Positions 42,636 to 49,597 of a stretch of 64,000 nt of DNA are shown one piece after another. Under the pieces are notes generated by a model. That model was not told where the DNA came from, made no database searches, and saw only the letters and a program-made list of their open reading frames with translations. The stretch is from an uncultured Alphaproteobacteria bacterium (lineage in GTDB: Bacteria > Pseudomonadota > Alphaproteobacteria > RF32 > CAG-239): assembly GCA_944391495.1 (NCBI GenBank), contig CALXTU010000003.1, forward strand, positions 1-64,000, read 5' to 3'. The position numbers and the translations under genes are program-made. How positions within the stretch are numbered: the stretch's first letter is position 1; every line of letters begins with the position of its first letter.

Positions 42636-43850
42636 ATGCAAAACGGCGCCAGATATCAGGCAGTTTGGGAAATATTGAGCGAGGTTTTCAAAGACCGGCT
42701 GCCGGCGGATAAGATTATCAATGATTATCTGCGGGGGCGAAAATATATCGGTTCCAAGGATCGGCGGTTTATTGTCGATTTGGTCTGGCGGATTATCCGC
42801 AACCGAATGAAACTTGAGTTTGACGCGCAGTCGGCAGATGCCAGGCAGGTTTTGCTGTATGCCGTCCGCGACCGGCTGGATGAGGTTTTTGACGGTTCGG
42901 TTCATGGCATGGTGCCGCTGACGGCCGAAGAAGAAAAGAGGCTGCGACAGGAAAATGATATGCCGTATCCGGATTATGTCGAGGCAGAGTGTCCGCAATG
43001 GCTGTTTGCCAAAATCAAAGATATGGCTTTTTGCAAAGCTCTGAATAATCCGGCGACAACCGATGTGCGGGCACACGGCATCGGCCGCGCCGAGCTTAAG
43101 CAAAAACTGGCGGCCGAGGGAATTGATGCAACGGAGGGCGCATATGCGCCGACATGTCTTAAAATCAACGGCCGGCTGGTGTTAAACAATTGCATGGCCT
43201 GGCAAGACGGTCTGATGGACGTTCAGGACGAGGCTTGTCAGGCAGCGGTGTTGTTAGCCGATGTGCGGCCGGAACACAAAATTATTGATTATTGTTGCGG
43301 CGCCGGCGGTAAAGCGCTGGCTTTGAGCGATATTTTGCATAATAAGGGGCGGATTCTGGCTTATGATATTGACGCACGGCGGCTGGAAGCGCTTAAGCCG
43401 AGAATGGCACGGCTGAAAGCAACGAATATTGAGCTGACGGATATTATTGCCGACTCGGATAAAGATTTTGACCGTTTTATTCTTGATGCGCCGTGTTCCG
43501 GCAGCGGTACCTGGCGGCGGGCACCGGATGCCAAGTTCAGACTTTCCGAAAAGCAGCTTAAAAATTTGAACAAAACGCAGGCGGAGCTTTTGGATATTGC
43601 GGCGGTCAAGACCAAAACCGGCGGGCGCATCATTTATATGACCTGTTCGGTGCTTAAAGAAGAAAATGAAGATATGATAGAGGCCTTTTGCCGGCGGCAG
43701 CCCGGATTTGTGCCGCTTAATCTCAAAGATTTGTGGGGGCGGAAAAATGCCGCGCCTTATCCGGCGGCAGATGAGAGGTATTTGCGGTTGTCGCCGCTGA
43801 CTACCGGCACCGACGGGTTTTTTGTCTGTGTTTTAGAGAGAAAGGCTTAG
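42636..43850 (+). CDS. RsmB/NOP2-family RNA 5-methylcytosine methyltransferase
   Basis: SAM-dependent m5C methyltransferase of rRNA or tRNA, about 404 residues. The N-terminal part (ARYQAVWEILSEVFK...) is a NusB-like RNA-binding region; the catalytic domain has motif I IIDYCCGAGGKALALSDIL, motif IV DAPCSGSGTWRRAPDAKF with the release Cys, and motif VI MTCSVLKEENEDMIEAF with the nucleophilic Cys. This is the RsmB-like lineage typical of alphaproteobacteria. Start 42636 is selected for its AGGAGAAAG site; the open frame to 42585 runs through an AT/GC repeat-like leader. Convergent with the FlhB-like gene, overlapping by four bases. Confidence 0.9.
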   Translation: MQNGARYQAVWEILSEVFKDRLPADKIINDYLRGRKYIGSKDRRFIVDLVWRIIRNRMKLEFDAQSADARQVLLYAVRDRLDEVFDGSVHGMVPLTAEEEKRLRQENDMPYPDYVEAECPQWLFAKIKDMAFCKALNNPATTDVRAHGIGRAELKQKLAAEGIDATEGAYAPTCLKINGRLVLNNCMAWQDGLMDVQDEACQAAVLLADVRPEHKIIDYCCGAGGKALALSDILHNKGRILAYDIDARRLEALKPRMARLKATNIELTDIIADSDKDFDRFILDAPCSGSGTWRRAPDAKFRLSEKQLKNLNKTQAELLDIAAVKTKTGGRIIYMTCSVLKEENEDMIEAFCRRQPGFVPLNLKDLWGRKNAAPYPAADERYLRLSPLTTGTDGFFVCVLERKA

Positions 43851-44167
43851 GCCTCGGCGTTTTTGCGGTATATATAAGAAATGATTTCGGCGACGGCGGC
43901 AAAGGCCTCAACCGGGATTTCCTGATTAATGTCAACGGCTTTTAAAATCTGCAGCAGGTCGGCGTCCTGGTGAATTTCAATGCCGTTTTCCTCGGCCAGA
44001 GCAATAATGCGGGCGGCGATTTCGCCCTGACCTTTAGCCAAAACGACCGGTGCGTTGTTTTTTTGTTGGTCATAACCCAGAGCAATGGCATAGTCGCTTT
44101 CGCCTGTGGAAAAAGCCGAAGCGGCGTTGTGTTTGGATGCGGATGTGTTATTATCTGATGCAGACAT
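43847..44167 (-). CDS. FlhB C-terminal domain homologue (FhlB/YlqH-like)
   Basis: Protein of 106 residues equivalent to only the cytosolic domain of the flagellar export gate FlhB. The region AIALGYDQQKNNAPVVLAKGQGEIAARIIALAEENGIEIHQDADL corresponds to the FlhB segment after its autocleavage site, but the NPTH cleavage motif itself is missing. Such proteins can partly replace the FlhB C-terminus in some bacteria. The N-terminal 25 residues are Ser/Ala/Asn-rich and likely disordered. Divergent from flgB and near the sigma-54-type promoter. Full-length FlhB is at 59490-60563. Confidence 0.82.
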   Translation of the reverse strand: MSASDNNTSASKHNAASAFSTGESDYAIALGYDQQKNNAPVVLAKGQGEIAARIIALAEENGIEIHQDADLLQILKAVDINQEIPVEAFAAVAEIISYIYRKNAEA

Positions 44168-44234
44168 GGATAGCTCCGTTAACGGGTTGGTTTAAAATAA
44201 TAAGAGTCGTTGCGGGGTTTGGCAAGTTTTTTAT

Positions 44235-44251
44235 TTGGCATAAAACTTGCA
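44235..44251 (+). promoter_or_regulatory. Sigma-54-type promoter for flgB-flgC-fliE
   Basis: TTGGCATAAAACTTGCA matches the -24/-12 consensus (TTGGCA, then TTGCA, with GG and GC twelve bases apart). It lies 54 bases before flgB. Class II flagellar operons of Caulobacter use this promoter type. Confidence 0.7.
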
Positions 44252-44304
44252 TGTCTTCCGGGAGAGGGGAAAGCCCGGAATTAATCAATTGGGGAGTTGA
44301 TTAG

Positions 44305-44730
44305 ATGGATTTGAAAAATCTTACGGTTTTTAATCTGGCGCATCAGAATATGCGCTATTTGTCGGCCAGGCAGAAGGTTTTGGCCGAGAATATTGCCAAT
44401 GCCGCAACGCCAGGGTATCTGCCCAAAGATGTTGCCAAACCGTCTTTCTTGACCGATTTACAGGACAGTCGTTCTAATCTGCGGCTGCATACGACCAACG
44501 CCAAACATTTTACCGAGCTGAAATCGACGGCGGAAAGGCGCAATGCCAAGGGTTTTGAGGTTTATACACCGCAGCCGGAAAATGCGCTGACAATCGACGG
44601 CAACGGCGTTATCCTGGAAGAACAGATGAACGAGGCCAGCAAAGCAAGTTCGGAATATAACCGGATGGTAACGATTTATAATGCCTATAAGAACCTGATT
44701 TCAACTTCCAATACCAGAATTACGGGGTAA
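44305..44730 (+). CDS. flgB: Flagellar proximal rod protein FlgB
   Basis: Rod protein at the base of the flagellar axle, exported by the type III apparatus. It has the conserved rod-family N-terminus with LAENIANAATPGYLPKDV (equivalent to the ANxxTPGY motif) and the C-terminal heptad region EQMNEASKASSEYNRMVTIYNAYKNLI. 141 residues is normal. GGGGAG lies upstream of the ATG. First gene of the flgB-flgC-fliE unit. Confidence 0.95.
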   Translation: MDLKNLTVFNLAHQNMRYLSARQKVLAENIANAATPGYLPKDVAKPSFLTDLQDSRSNLRLHTTNAKHFTELKSTAERRNAKGFEVYTPQPENALTIDGNGVILEEQMNEASKASSEYNRMVTIYNAYKNLISTSNTRITG

Positions 44731-44735
44731 TTTAG

Positions 44736-45149
44736 ATGGCAGGTGATTTGACATTAAGCGCGGATATAGCCGCCTCGGGAATGAAAGCCCAAGCCGAGCG
44801 TCTGAAAGTGATTTCGCAGAATATGGCCAATGTCGATTCAATTTCGGCGGAGCCTGGAGGTGAGCCTTATCGCCGGCAGGTGGTCAGTTTTGAAAACTAT
44901 ATTGATCCGGCCAACGGTGCGCAAAAAGTCCGGGTTGACAAGATTGTCAAAGATATGTCGCCGTTTGAAAAAAGATATGAGCCCAATCATCCGGGGGCAG
45001 ACGCGCAGGGGTATGTGTCGCTGCCGAATGTTAATCCGCTGATTGAGATGATGGATATGAAAGAGGCGCAGCGGGTGTATGACGCCAATTTGAATATGCT
45101 GCGGACGGCACGCGAGATGAATTCCAGCGTGTTGGATATTTTGAGATAA
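44736..45149 (+). CDS. flgC: Flagellar proximal rod protein FlgC
   Basis: Second proximal-rod protein. N-terminal motif ASGMKAQAERLKVISQNMANVDSISAEPGGEPYRRQVV and C-terminal PNVNPLIEMMDMKEAQRVYDANLNMLRTAREMNSSVLDIL are characteristic. 137 residues, normal. Five bases after flgB. Confidence 0.95.
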   Translation: MAGDLTLSADIAASGMKAQAERLKVISQNMANVDSISAEPGGEPYRRQVVSFENYIDPANGAQKVRVDKIVKDMSPFEKRYEPNHPGADAQGYVSLPNVNPLIEMMDMKEAQRVYDANLNMLRTAREMNSSVLDILR

Positions 45150-45164
45150 AAGGGGGAATAAAAA

Positions 45165-45482
45165 GTGGTGAACAGTGTTGCAAATGCTCTGAATGCTTAT
45201 CAGGCAGCGTTGAACCGGATTAACGGAACAGCCGCCCAGCAGCCGCAGGAAGCTGCCAAGCCGGAAGCAAGCTTCGGCCAGGTTTTGCAAAATGTGGTTG
45301 AAGAAGCCGCCGATGCTCAGAAACAGGCCGAGATAACCACCATTAACGGTATTGCCGGCAAAGCGGATATTCAAGATGTGGTTTTGGCAATTGCCAATGC
45401 CGAACAGGCTCTGGAAACGGTGGTTGCGGTGCGTGATACGGCAATCAGGGCTTATAACTCAATTATGCAGATGAGCATTTAG
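45165..45482 (+). CDS. fliE: Flagellar hook-basal body protein FliE
   Basis: Small protein linking the MS ring to the rod. The family block SFGQVLQNVVEEAADAQKQAE and the C-terminal QDVVLAIANAEQALETVVAVRDTAIRAYNSIMQMSI are clear. Starts at GTG (45165 or the next codon, also GTG) with AGGGGGA upstream. 105 residues, normal. A terminator follows, closing the operon. In many alphaproteobacteria fliQ comes next, but here it is 16 kb away. Confidence 0.93.
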   Translation: MVNSVANALNAYQAALNRINGTAAQQPQEAAKPEASFGQVLQNVVEEAADAQKQAEITTINGIAGKADIQDVVLAIANAEQALETVVAVRDTAIRAYNSIMQMSI

Positions 45483-45508
45483 CCGGGTTGTTTCAGATTT
45501 GGTTTAGC

Positions 45509-45546
45509 CGCCGGTGAGTTGATTTTTGCCGGCGGCTTATTTTTTA
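45509..45546 (+). terminator. Intrinsic terminator after fliE
   Basis: GCCGCCGG and CCGGCGGC form a perfect 8-bp GC stem around a 14-base loop, followed by TTATTTTTT. Confidence 0.8.
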
Positions 45547-45630
45547 CTTCCGGCCGGTTTTCCGGTCGTTTTTAGAACTTTCTTTTTTGAGCATCCATGA
45601 ACTGCTCAGGAAGGTCTCCCCGCCTTTTAT

Positions 45631-45664
45631 CAAAAAGCAAACCGCCTTTTCGGTAAAAAGGCGG
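45631..45664 (-). terminator. Intrinsic terminator of the candidate small RNA
   Basis: On the minus strand CCGCCTTTT and AAAAGGCGG pair around taccg, followed by TTTGCTTTTTG. A second downstream copy of AAAAGGCGGGGAG can form a competing longer stem with CTCCCCGCC. Confidence 0.6.
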
Positions 45665-45806
45665 GGAGCTAGAAAACTGGCATAGCACAGCTGTGTTTAT
45701 TCGTCACTCCCAAAAGGGAGTGCTTAGTTCACACACTCCCCGTTTGAGGGAATGTACTATGCGTCTGGTGTTTTCTAAGCACCACAGAGGCAATTCGCCT
45801 CTGCAG
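45632..45806 (-). ncRNA. Candidate structured small RNA with own promoter and terminator
   Basis: On the minus strand a promoter (45812-45840) reads into about 175 bases of strongly structured, non-coding sequence ending in an intrinsic terminator. From the 5' end: hairpin CAGAGGC/GCCUCUG; an outer stem AGAAAAC...GCAUAG pairing with CUAUGC...GUUUUCU; inside it a 9-bp hairpin (ACAUUCCCU with GGGGAGUGU, loop CAAAC), a 7-bp hairpin CACUCCC-UUUU-GGGAGUG and the palindrome CACAGCUGUG; then CCGCCUUUU/AAAAGGCGG followed by UUUGCUUUUU. An alternative pairing, GUGCUUAG with CUAAGCAC, competes with the outer stem. I do not recognise it as tmRNA, RNase P, SRP or 6S RNA. Confidence 0.55.
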
Positions 45807-45811
45807 TTAAG

Positions 45812-45840
45812 ACTATAAGCGAAATACAACTTTTTGGCAA
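45812..45840 (-). promoter_or_regulatory. Promoter for the candidate small RNA
   Basis: Reading the minus strand: TTGCCA (45840-45835), 17-base spacer, TATAGT (45817-45812). Transcription would begin near 45805. Confidence 0.6.
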
Positions 45841-45920
45841 GAGTTTTTTTGACTTCACTAAAAGAAAGGCAAGAGATAACGCGGCGCCTTTTTGTCTTTC
45901 AGAATGACGGCGCTCTTTAC

Positions 45921-46160
45921 GGTCATGTTGAGCGGGAGCGAAACATCTAAGAGGAGATTCTTCGGGACATGCGTCCCTCAGAATGACAAAAAAGGACGTT
46001 CAGAATGACGGTGCCCTTTATTGTCATGTTGAGCGGAGCGAAACATCTGAGAGATTCTTCGGGACTTGCGTCCCTCAGAATGACGGTGCCCTTTATGGTC
46101 ATGTTGAGCGAAAGCGAAACATCTCAGAGATTCTTCGGGACTATCGTCCCTCAGAATGAC
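45921..46160. repeat. Cluster of interspersed palindromic repeats (right cluster)
   Basis: Three copies of the unit seen at the left edge of the window, at about 45921-46009, 46021-46084 and 46097-46160, with a degenerate fragment just before. Each has gtcatgttgagcg at one end, the GGGAC/GTCCC hairpin in the middle and cagaatgac at the other end; the first keeps the extra cgttcagaatgac tail. The copies differ at scattered positions, so they are not a recent tandem duplication. The plus-strand frame through this stretch is only a translation of repeats. Downstream, AGCGATCTTC (46210-46219) and GAAGATCGCT (46249-46258) form another 10-bp hairpin. Confidence 0.8.
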
Positions 46161-46303
46161 AAAGAAGAAAGAATGTCATCGCTTGAACGAGCGGTCAGCG
46201 AATGAGATCAGCGATCTTCTTTATTGTTATAAAAATTTGAAGATCGCTTATCCCTCACTCCGTTCGGGAGCGATGACAGTTTTAAAATGGAGCAATGACG
46301 ATC

Positions 46304-46708
46304 TTATTCAGATTGTGCGGTTTTAGTATCGCAGACTGACGGATAAATCCATTTTCCCGGCTCTTTACCACATTCTTCAGGCTCAAAGTCAAAATAACAC
46401 AGATTTTCGGCCAGACTCCACGCTCCCTGATATTTCTGACAAGCGGCAAAGAGCAATTCTTTCAGGCGCTTTTCATCGCATTGCGGTGTTTTTTCGTTAC
46501 AGGCGGTAAACAGCTTTTGAAATTCCTCATTCATTTCAATACAGCCTTTGCCTTTTATCCAGGCCAGACAATCGCTGCGGCAGCGTTTTTCATCATAGTC
46601 CCAGACATTGCCGAAATCCAAACAACTGTCTACTTCCATACAACCTTTGGCCTGGATTAACAAAAACACGATAACAATCGTCCATGATATATATTTTACG
46701 TATTTCAT
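46304..46708 (-). CDS. Hypothetical Cys-rich exported protein
   Basis: Protein of 134 residues with an N-terminal hydrophobic segment (YISWTIVIVFLLIQAKGC), either a membrane anchor or a signal peptide. The remainder has about ten cysteines spread as CMEVDSC, CRSDC, GCIEM, ACNEK, QCDEK, ACQK, LCYF, ECGKE and VCDT, suggesting several disulfides in the periplasm. No family recognised. It follows the next gene upstream (46717-47034) after eight bases, so both are probably expressed from the promoter at 47186-47215. Confidence 0.6.
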   Translation of the reverse strand: MKYVKYISWTIVIVFLLIQAKGCMEVDSCLDFGNVWDYDEKRCRSDCLAWIKGKGCIEMNEEFQKLFTACNEKTPQCDEKRLKELLFAACQKYQGAWSLAENLCYFDFEPEECGKEPGKWIYPSVCDTKTAQSE

Positions 46709-46716
46709 TTTATGAC

Positions 46717-47034
46717 CTACCAGTATTTTTGCGGAAAACTGACAACTAAGTCTTGCGGAGTTGTAATTGATGAAGGAAAAATCCGGTTGGATATATTGGG
46801 AGAAGAAATATTGTTTGCTGCGTTATTTGTTAAGGTATATTCATTATTTTCCGGCGGATATTTCTGCTGCAGCTGGTTCATTTCACCGATCTCATAACGG
46901 GTGTTCAGTTCGTCTCTTAAGCTCATATTGGTATAATCCGGCGCCGTTTGATATTTGCTTTGCAGTTCTGCCAGACGTTTACGCTCGTTGTTTTGCCTGA
47001 TGAGGCTCATTTGTTGTTGAAATTGATTGTTCAT
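46717..47034 (-). CDS. Hypothetical Gln/Asn-rich protein
   Basis: Protein of 105 residues, MNNQFQQQMSLIRQNNERKRLAELQSKY..., with a helical, polar N-terminal half and an Asn/Pro/Ser-rich tail ending in QKYW. No signal peptide or membrane segment. No family recognised. It is the first gene of a two-gene unit with the Cys-rich protein, behind a promoter and a long leader. Its Shine-Dalgarno AAAGG (within 47041-47050) is complementary to a leader segment, see the regulatory entry. Confidence 0.55.
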   Translation of the reverse strand: MNNQFQQQMSLIRQNNERKRLAELQSKYQTAPDYTNMSLRDELNTRYEIGEMNQLQQKYPPENNEYTLTNNAANNISSPNISNRIFPSSITTPQDLVVSFPQKYW

Positions 47035-47040
47035 TTCTTG

Positions 47041-47160
47041 AGATACCTTTCTTAAAATTAAGTTTTTACGGCTCAGCCGGTTCGGCCAAGTCTTTCGGAA
47101 ATTTCAAGATAAAAGGTATCCTCTTCTTATGGCACAGTGCCGTTATCAATAAAATTTTCA
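47041..47160 (-). promoter_or_regulatory. Long structured leader with possible ribosome-site sequestration
   Basis: About 145 bases of leader precede the 46717-47034 gene. On the minus strand GATACCTTTT (47111-47120) is complementary to AAAGGTATC at the ribosome-binding site (47041-47050). Two GC hairpins lie nearby: GGCA-ctg-TGCC just upstream and CGGC-tga-GCCG between the pairing partners. This could be a translational switch, but no known riboswitch class is recognised. Confidence 0.4.
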
Positions 47161-47185
47161 GGTTTTCTTTTATCCGCTTGCATAC

Positions 47186-47215
47186 ATATTAGAACAAAAA
47201 AAGAACTTTTGTCAA
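47186..47215 (-). promoter_or_regulatory. Promoter for the two-gene orphan unit
   Basis: Reading the minus strand: TTGACA (47215-47210), 18-base spacer, TAATAT (47191-47186). Start of transcription expected near 47179. Confidence 0.6.
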
Positions 47216-47365
47216 GTATGGTGGTGGAAGATATCAACAACTTTAGTTATAAAATTTTATAATATACTAAATTAAAGGTTGAATATAGCGAATCTTTAAG
47301 ATTTGTTTAGATTTGTCTGCTAGGTTGGTCTTTAAGAATCTTTGTTTTTGTTTGGGGTTTGCAGC

Positions 47366-48442
47366 ATGCTGGTTTATCTTGCAGAAGTTTTTCATTTTTC
47401 CGGTTGGGCGGAAAGCCCGTATGTTCGTTGTTTTTTGGCCTTTTTTACCGCTTTGGCGCTGACGCTTTGCTGCGGTGGCAGGCTGATTGCCTTTTTGCAT
47501 CATCATCAGCTTAAAGGCCAGCCGATCCGCGAGGACGGGCCGAAGTCGCATCTTTTGACCAAAAAAGGCACGCCGACAATGGGCGGTTTTCTGATTTTGG
47601 GTGCGGCAATTATGGCCATGCTGCTGTTTTGCGATTTGTCGGCACGGTTTGTCTGGATAGGTATTGCGGTTCTGGTTATTTTTTGCGCGGTCGGATTTGC
47701 CGATGATTATCTGAAAGTCACCCGTCAAACCTCCGCGGCAATGACGGCCAAGGTTAAGCTCCTGTTGCAGTTTGGCACGGCGCTGGCGGCGATTTTGCTT
47801 ATCTGCCATGAAACGCCGGCAGAATATCGATTTATGCTCAATTTCCCCTATACACCGGGGTGGTCGTGGAATCTCGGCTGGTGGTATGTACCCTTTGCGA
47901 TGATTGTGATTGCCGGTGCCTCAAACGGTGTTAACCTAAGCGACGGTCTTGACGGTCTGGCCGCCGGATTGTTGTCGGCCGTGTTTGTCGTGTTTATGAT
48001 TGCGGCGTATTTGTCCGGAACGGTATTGGCTCTGAACTATTATATGCCGGCTATTCCGCAGGCGGCGGAAGTGGCGGTTATGTGCGCGGCGGTTATCGGC
48101 GGTTGTCTGGGATTTTTGTGGTTTAACGCCAAACCGGCCGCCGTTTTTATGGGAGATACGGGGTCGCTGGCGCTGGGGGCTTTTTTGGGCGTGGTTGCCG
48201 TTATGCTGAAGCAGGAAATTCTGCTGGCGGTTGCCGGCGGCGTGTTTGTGCTGGAATCGGTTTCGGTGATGATACAGGTCGGCTGGTTTAGAATCAGCGG
48301 CGGCAAAAGATTCTTCAGAATGGCGCCGATACATCATCATTTTGAACAGCTCGGCTGGGCCGAAACCAAGGTTGTGTTCCGGTTCTGGCTTATCGGAACG
48401 GTATTGGCGGCAATAGCGCTGGCATCGTTTTGCGGCAGATAA
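47366..48442 (+). CDS. mraY: Phospho-MurNAc-pentapeptide transferase MraY
   Basis: Integral membrane enzyme that makes lipid I from UDP-MurNAc-pentapeptide and undecaprenyl phosphate. Conserved parts: GPKSHLLTKKGTPTMGGFLI, the catalytic FADDYLKVTRQ, GVNLSDGLDGLAAG, FMGDTGSLALGAFLG and the loop APIHHHFEQLGWAE. Ten membrane segments. ATG 47366 is taken as start (about 358 residues); the longer frame begins with TTG. murD, which normally follows, is missing; ftsW comes next after 15 bases. First gene of the local division cluster. Confidence 0.95.
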   Translation: MLVYLAEVFHFSGWAESPYVRCFLAFFTALALTLCCGGRLIAFLHHHQLKGQPIREDGPKSHLLTKKGTPTMGGFLILGAAIMAMLLFCDLSARFVWIGIAVLVIFCAVGFADDYLKVTRQTSAAMTAKVKLLLQFGTALAAILLICHETPAEYRFMLNFPYTPGWSWNLGWWYVPFAMIVIAGASNGVNLSDGLDGLAAGLLSAVFVVFMIAAYLSGTVLALNYYMPAIPQAAEVAVMCAAVIGGCLGFLWFNAKPAAVFMGDTGSLALGAFLGVVAVMLKQEILLAVAGGVFVLESVSVMIQVGWFRISGGKRFFRMAPIHHHFEQLGWAETKVVFRFWLIGTVLAAIALASFCGR

Positions 48443-48457
48443 GGGAAAGGAAAAACC

Positions 48458-49597
48458 GTGCAGTTGTCTTTTTCGCGCAGCAGCAGAAATATAGCGGCCA
48501 ACTGGTGGTGGACAGTTGACAAATGGCTGCTGGCGGCGGTGATTTTTTTACTGGGCTGCGGTTTGGTCTTAAGTCTTTCGGCCTCGCCGGCGGTGGCACG
48601 GCGAATCGGGGTGCCGACTTATCATTTTGTTTACCGCCATGCCTTTTATGTTTGCATAGCCGGCGGCGTGATGTTGTTTTTTTCGATGCTGGGACTAAAA
48701 TCAATCCGCCGACTGGCCATTCTGGGATATGCCGGTGCTATGCTGCTGGTCTTGCTGGCATTGTTTTTCGGGGTTGAGATTAAAGGTGCGCGCCGCTGGA
48801 TTGATATCGGCGTGCAGATTCAGCCTTCGGAATTTTTGAAACCGACGTTTATCGTGATGACGGCATGGCTGTTTGAAGTTCAGCGGCGGTATAAGAATTT
48901 TCCGGGCGTGTGGGTAAGTATTGCTTTGTGCGGCGTAACGTGTCTTTTGCTGCTGCGGCAGCCGGATTACGGCATGACGGCAGTGGTGGCGGCGGTTTGG
49001 TTTGTGCAGTTGTTTTTGGCCGGTTTGCCGATAAAACGGCTGGTGATTGTGGCCGTGGCTCTGATGGCGTTGTTTGCGGTCGCATATCTGGCGCTGCCGC
49101 ATGTTCAGGTGCGGGTGGAGCAGATGCTGGCCGGTATGTTCGGCGGTGAACCGTCTTATCAGGTTAAAAGGTCTTTGGAGGCATTTAAAAACGGCGGCCT
49201 GTTCGGTGTCGGGGTCGGCGAAGGGGTGGTTAAATGGCATATTCCCGATGCGCATACCGACTTTATCTTTCCGGTGGCGGCAGAGGAATATGGTATGCTG
49301 TTTTGCCTGCTGATTGTCGGGGCATACGGGTTGATTGTGGTGCGGTCGATGTGGCTGTCGGGGCGAGATGACAATATGTTTATTGTTTTGTCGGTGTGCG
49401 GGCTGGCGGTCAGTTTTGGTCTGCAGGCGTTTATCAATATGGCGTCGACCCTGCAGCTCGGGCCGACCAAAGGCATGGCGCTGCCACTGGTTTCTTACGG
49501 CGGGTCGTCGCTTTTGGGTGCGGCCATTGGTATCGGCATGCTGCTGGCGCTGACGCGGAAAAATGTTCATGCGGAGAATAAAGATGACGAAGGATAG
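48458..49597 (+). CDS. ftsW: Division septum peptidoglycan polymerase FtsW
   Basis: SEDS-family glycosyltransferase that, with FtsI, polymerises septal peptidoglycan. It has about ten membrane segments and the motifs ARRWIDIGVQIQPSEFLKPTFI, QPDYGMTAVV (with the catalytic Asp region) and STLQLGPTKGMALPLVSYGGSSLL. 379 residues, normal. Begins GTG with AAGGAAA upstream. Context between mraY and murG distinguishes it from RodA. Its end overlaps murG by 14 bases. Confidence 0.95.
   Translation: MQLSFSRSSRNIAANWWWTVDKWLLAAVIFLLGCGLVLSLSASPAVARRIGVPTYHFVYRHAFYVCIAGGVMLFFSMLGLKSIRRLAILGYAGAMLLVLLALFFGVEIKGARRWIDIGVQIQPSEFLKPTFIVMTAWLFEVQRRYKNFPGVWVSIALCGVTCLLLLRQPDYGMTAVVAAVWFVQLFLAGLPIKRLVIVAVALMALFAVAYLALPHVQVRVEQMLAGMFGGEPSYQVKRSLEAFKNGGLFGVGVGEGVVKWHIPDAHTDFIFPVAAEEYGMLFCLLIVGAYGLIVVRSMWLSGRDDNMFIVLSVCGLAVSFGLQAFINMASTLQLGPTKGMALPLVSYGGSSLLGAAIGIGMLLALTRKNVHAENKDDEG

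Noticed and set aside
45590..45850. 6S RNA, tmRNA or SRP RNA as identity of the 45.7 kb structured RNA
   Set aside because: The 5' end forms its own hairpin instead of pairing with the 3' end (against 6S), there is no tag frame or tRNA-like end (against tmRNA), and the GNRA/asymmetric-loop signature of SRP RNA is absent.
45921..46160. CRISPR array in the right repeat cluster
   Set aside because: Only three copies, of unequal length and with very short or no spacers; no cas genes.
46005..46205. Plus-strand open frame of 66 codons near 46 kb
   Set aside because: The predicted peptide is only a translation of two tandem repeat units, shown by its own internal repetition (TVPFIVMLS, TVPFMVMLS).
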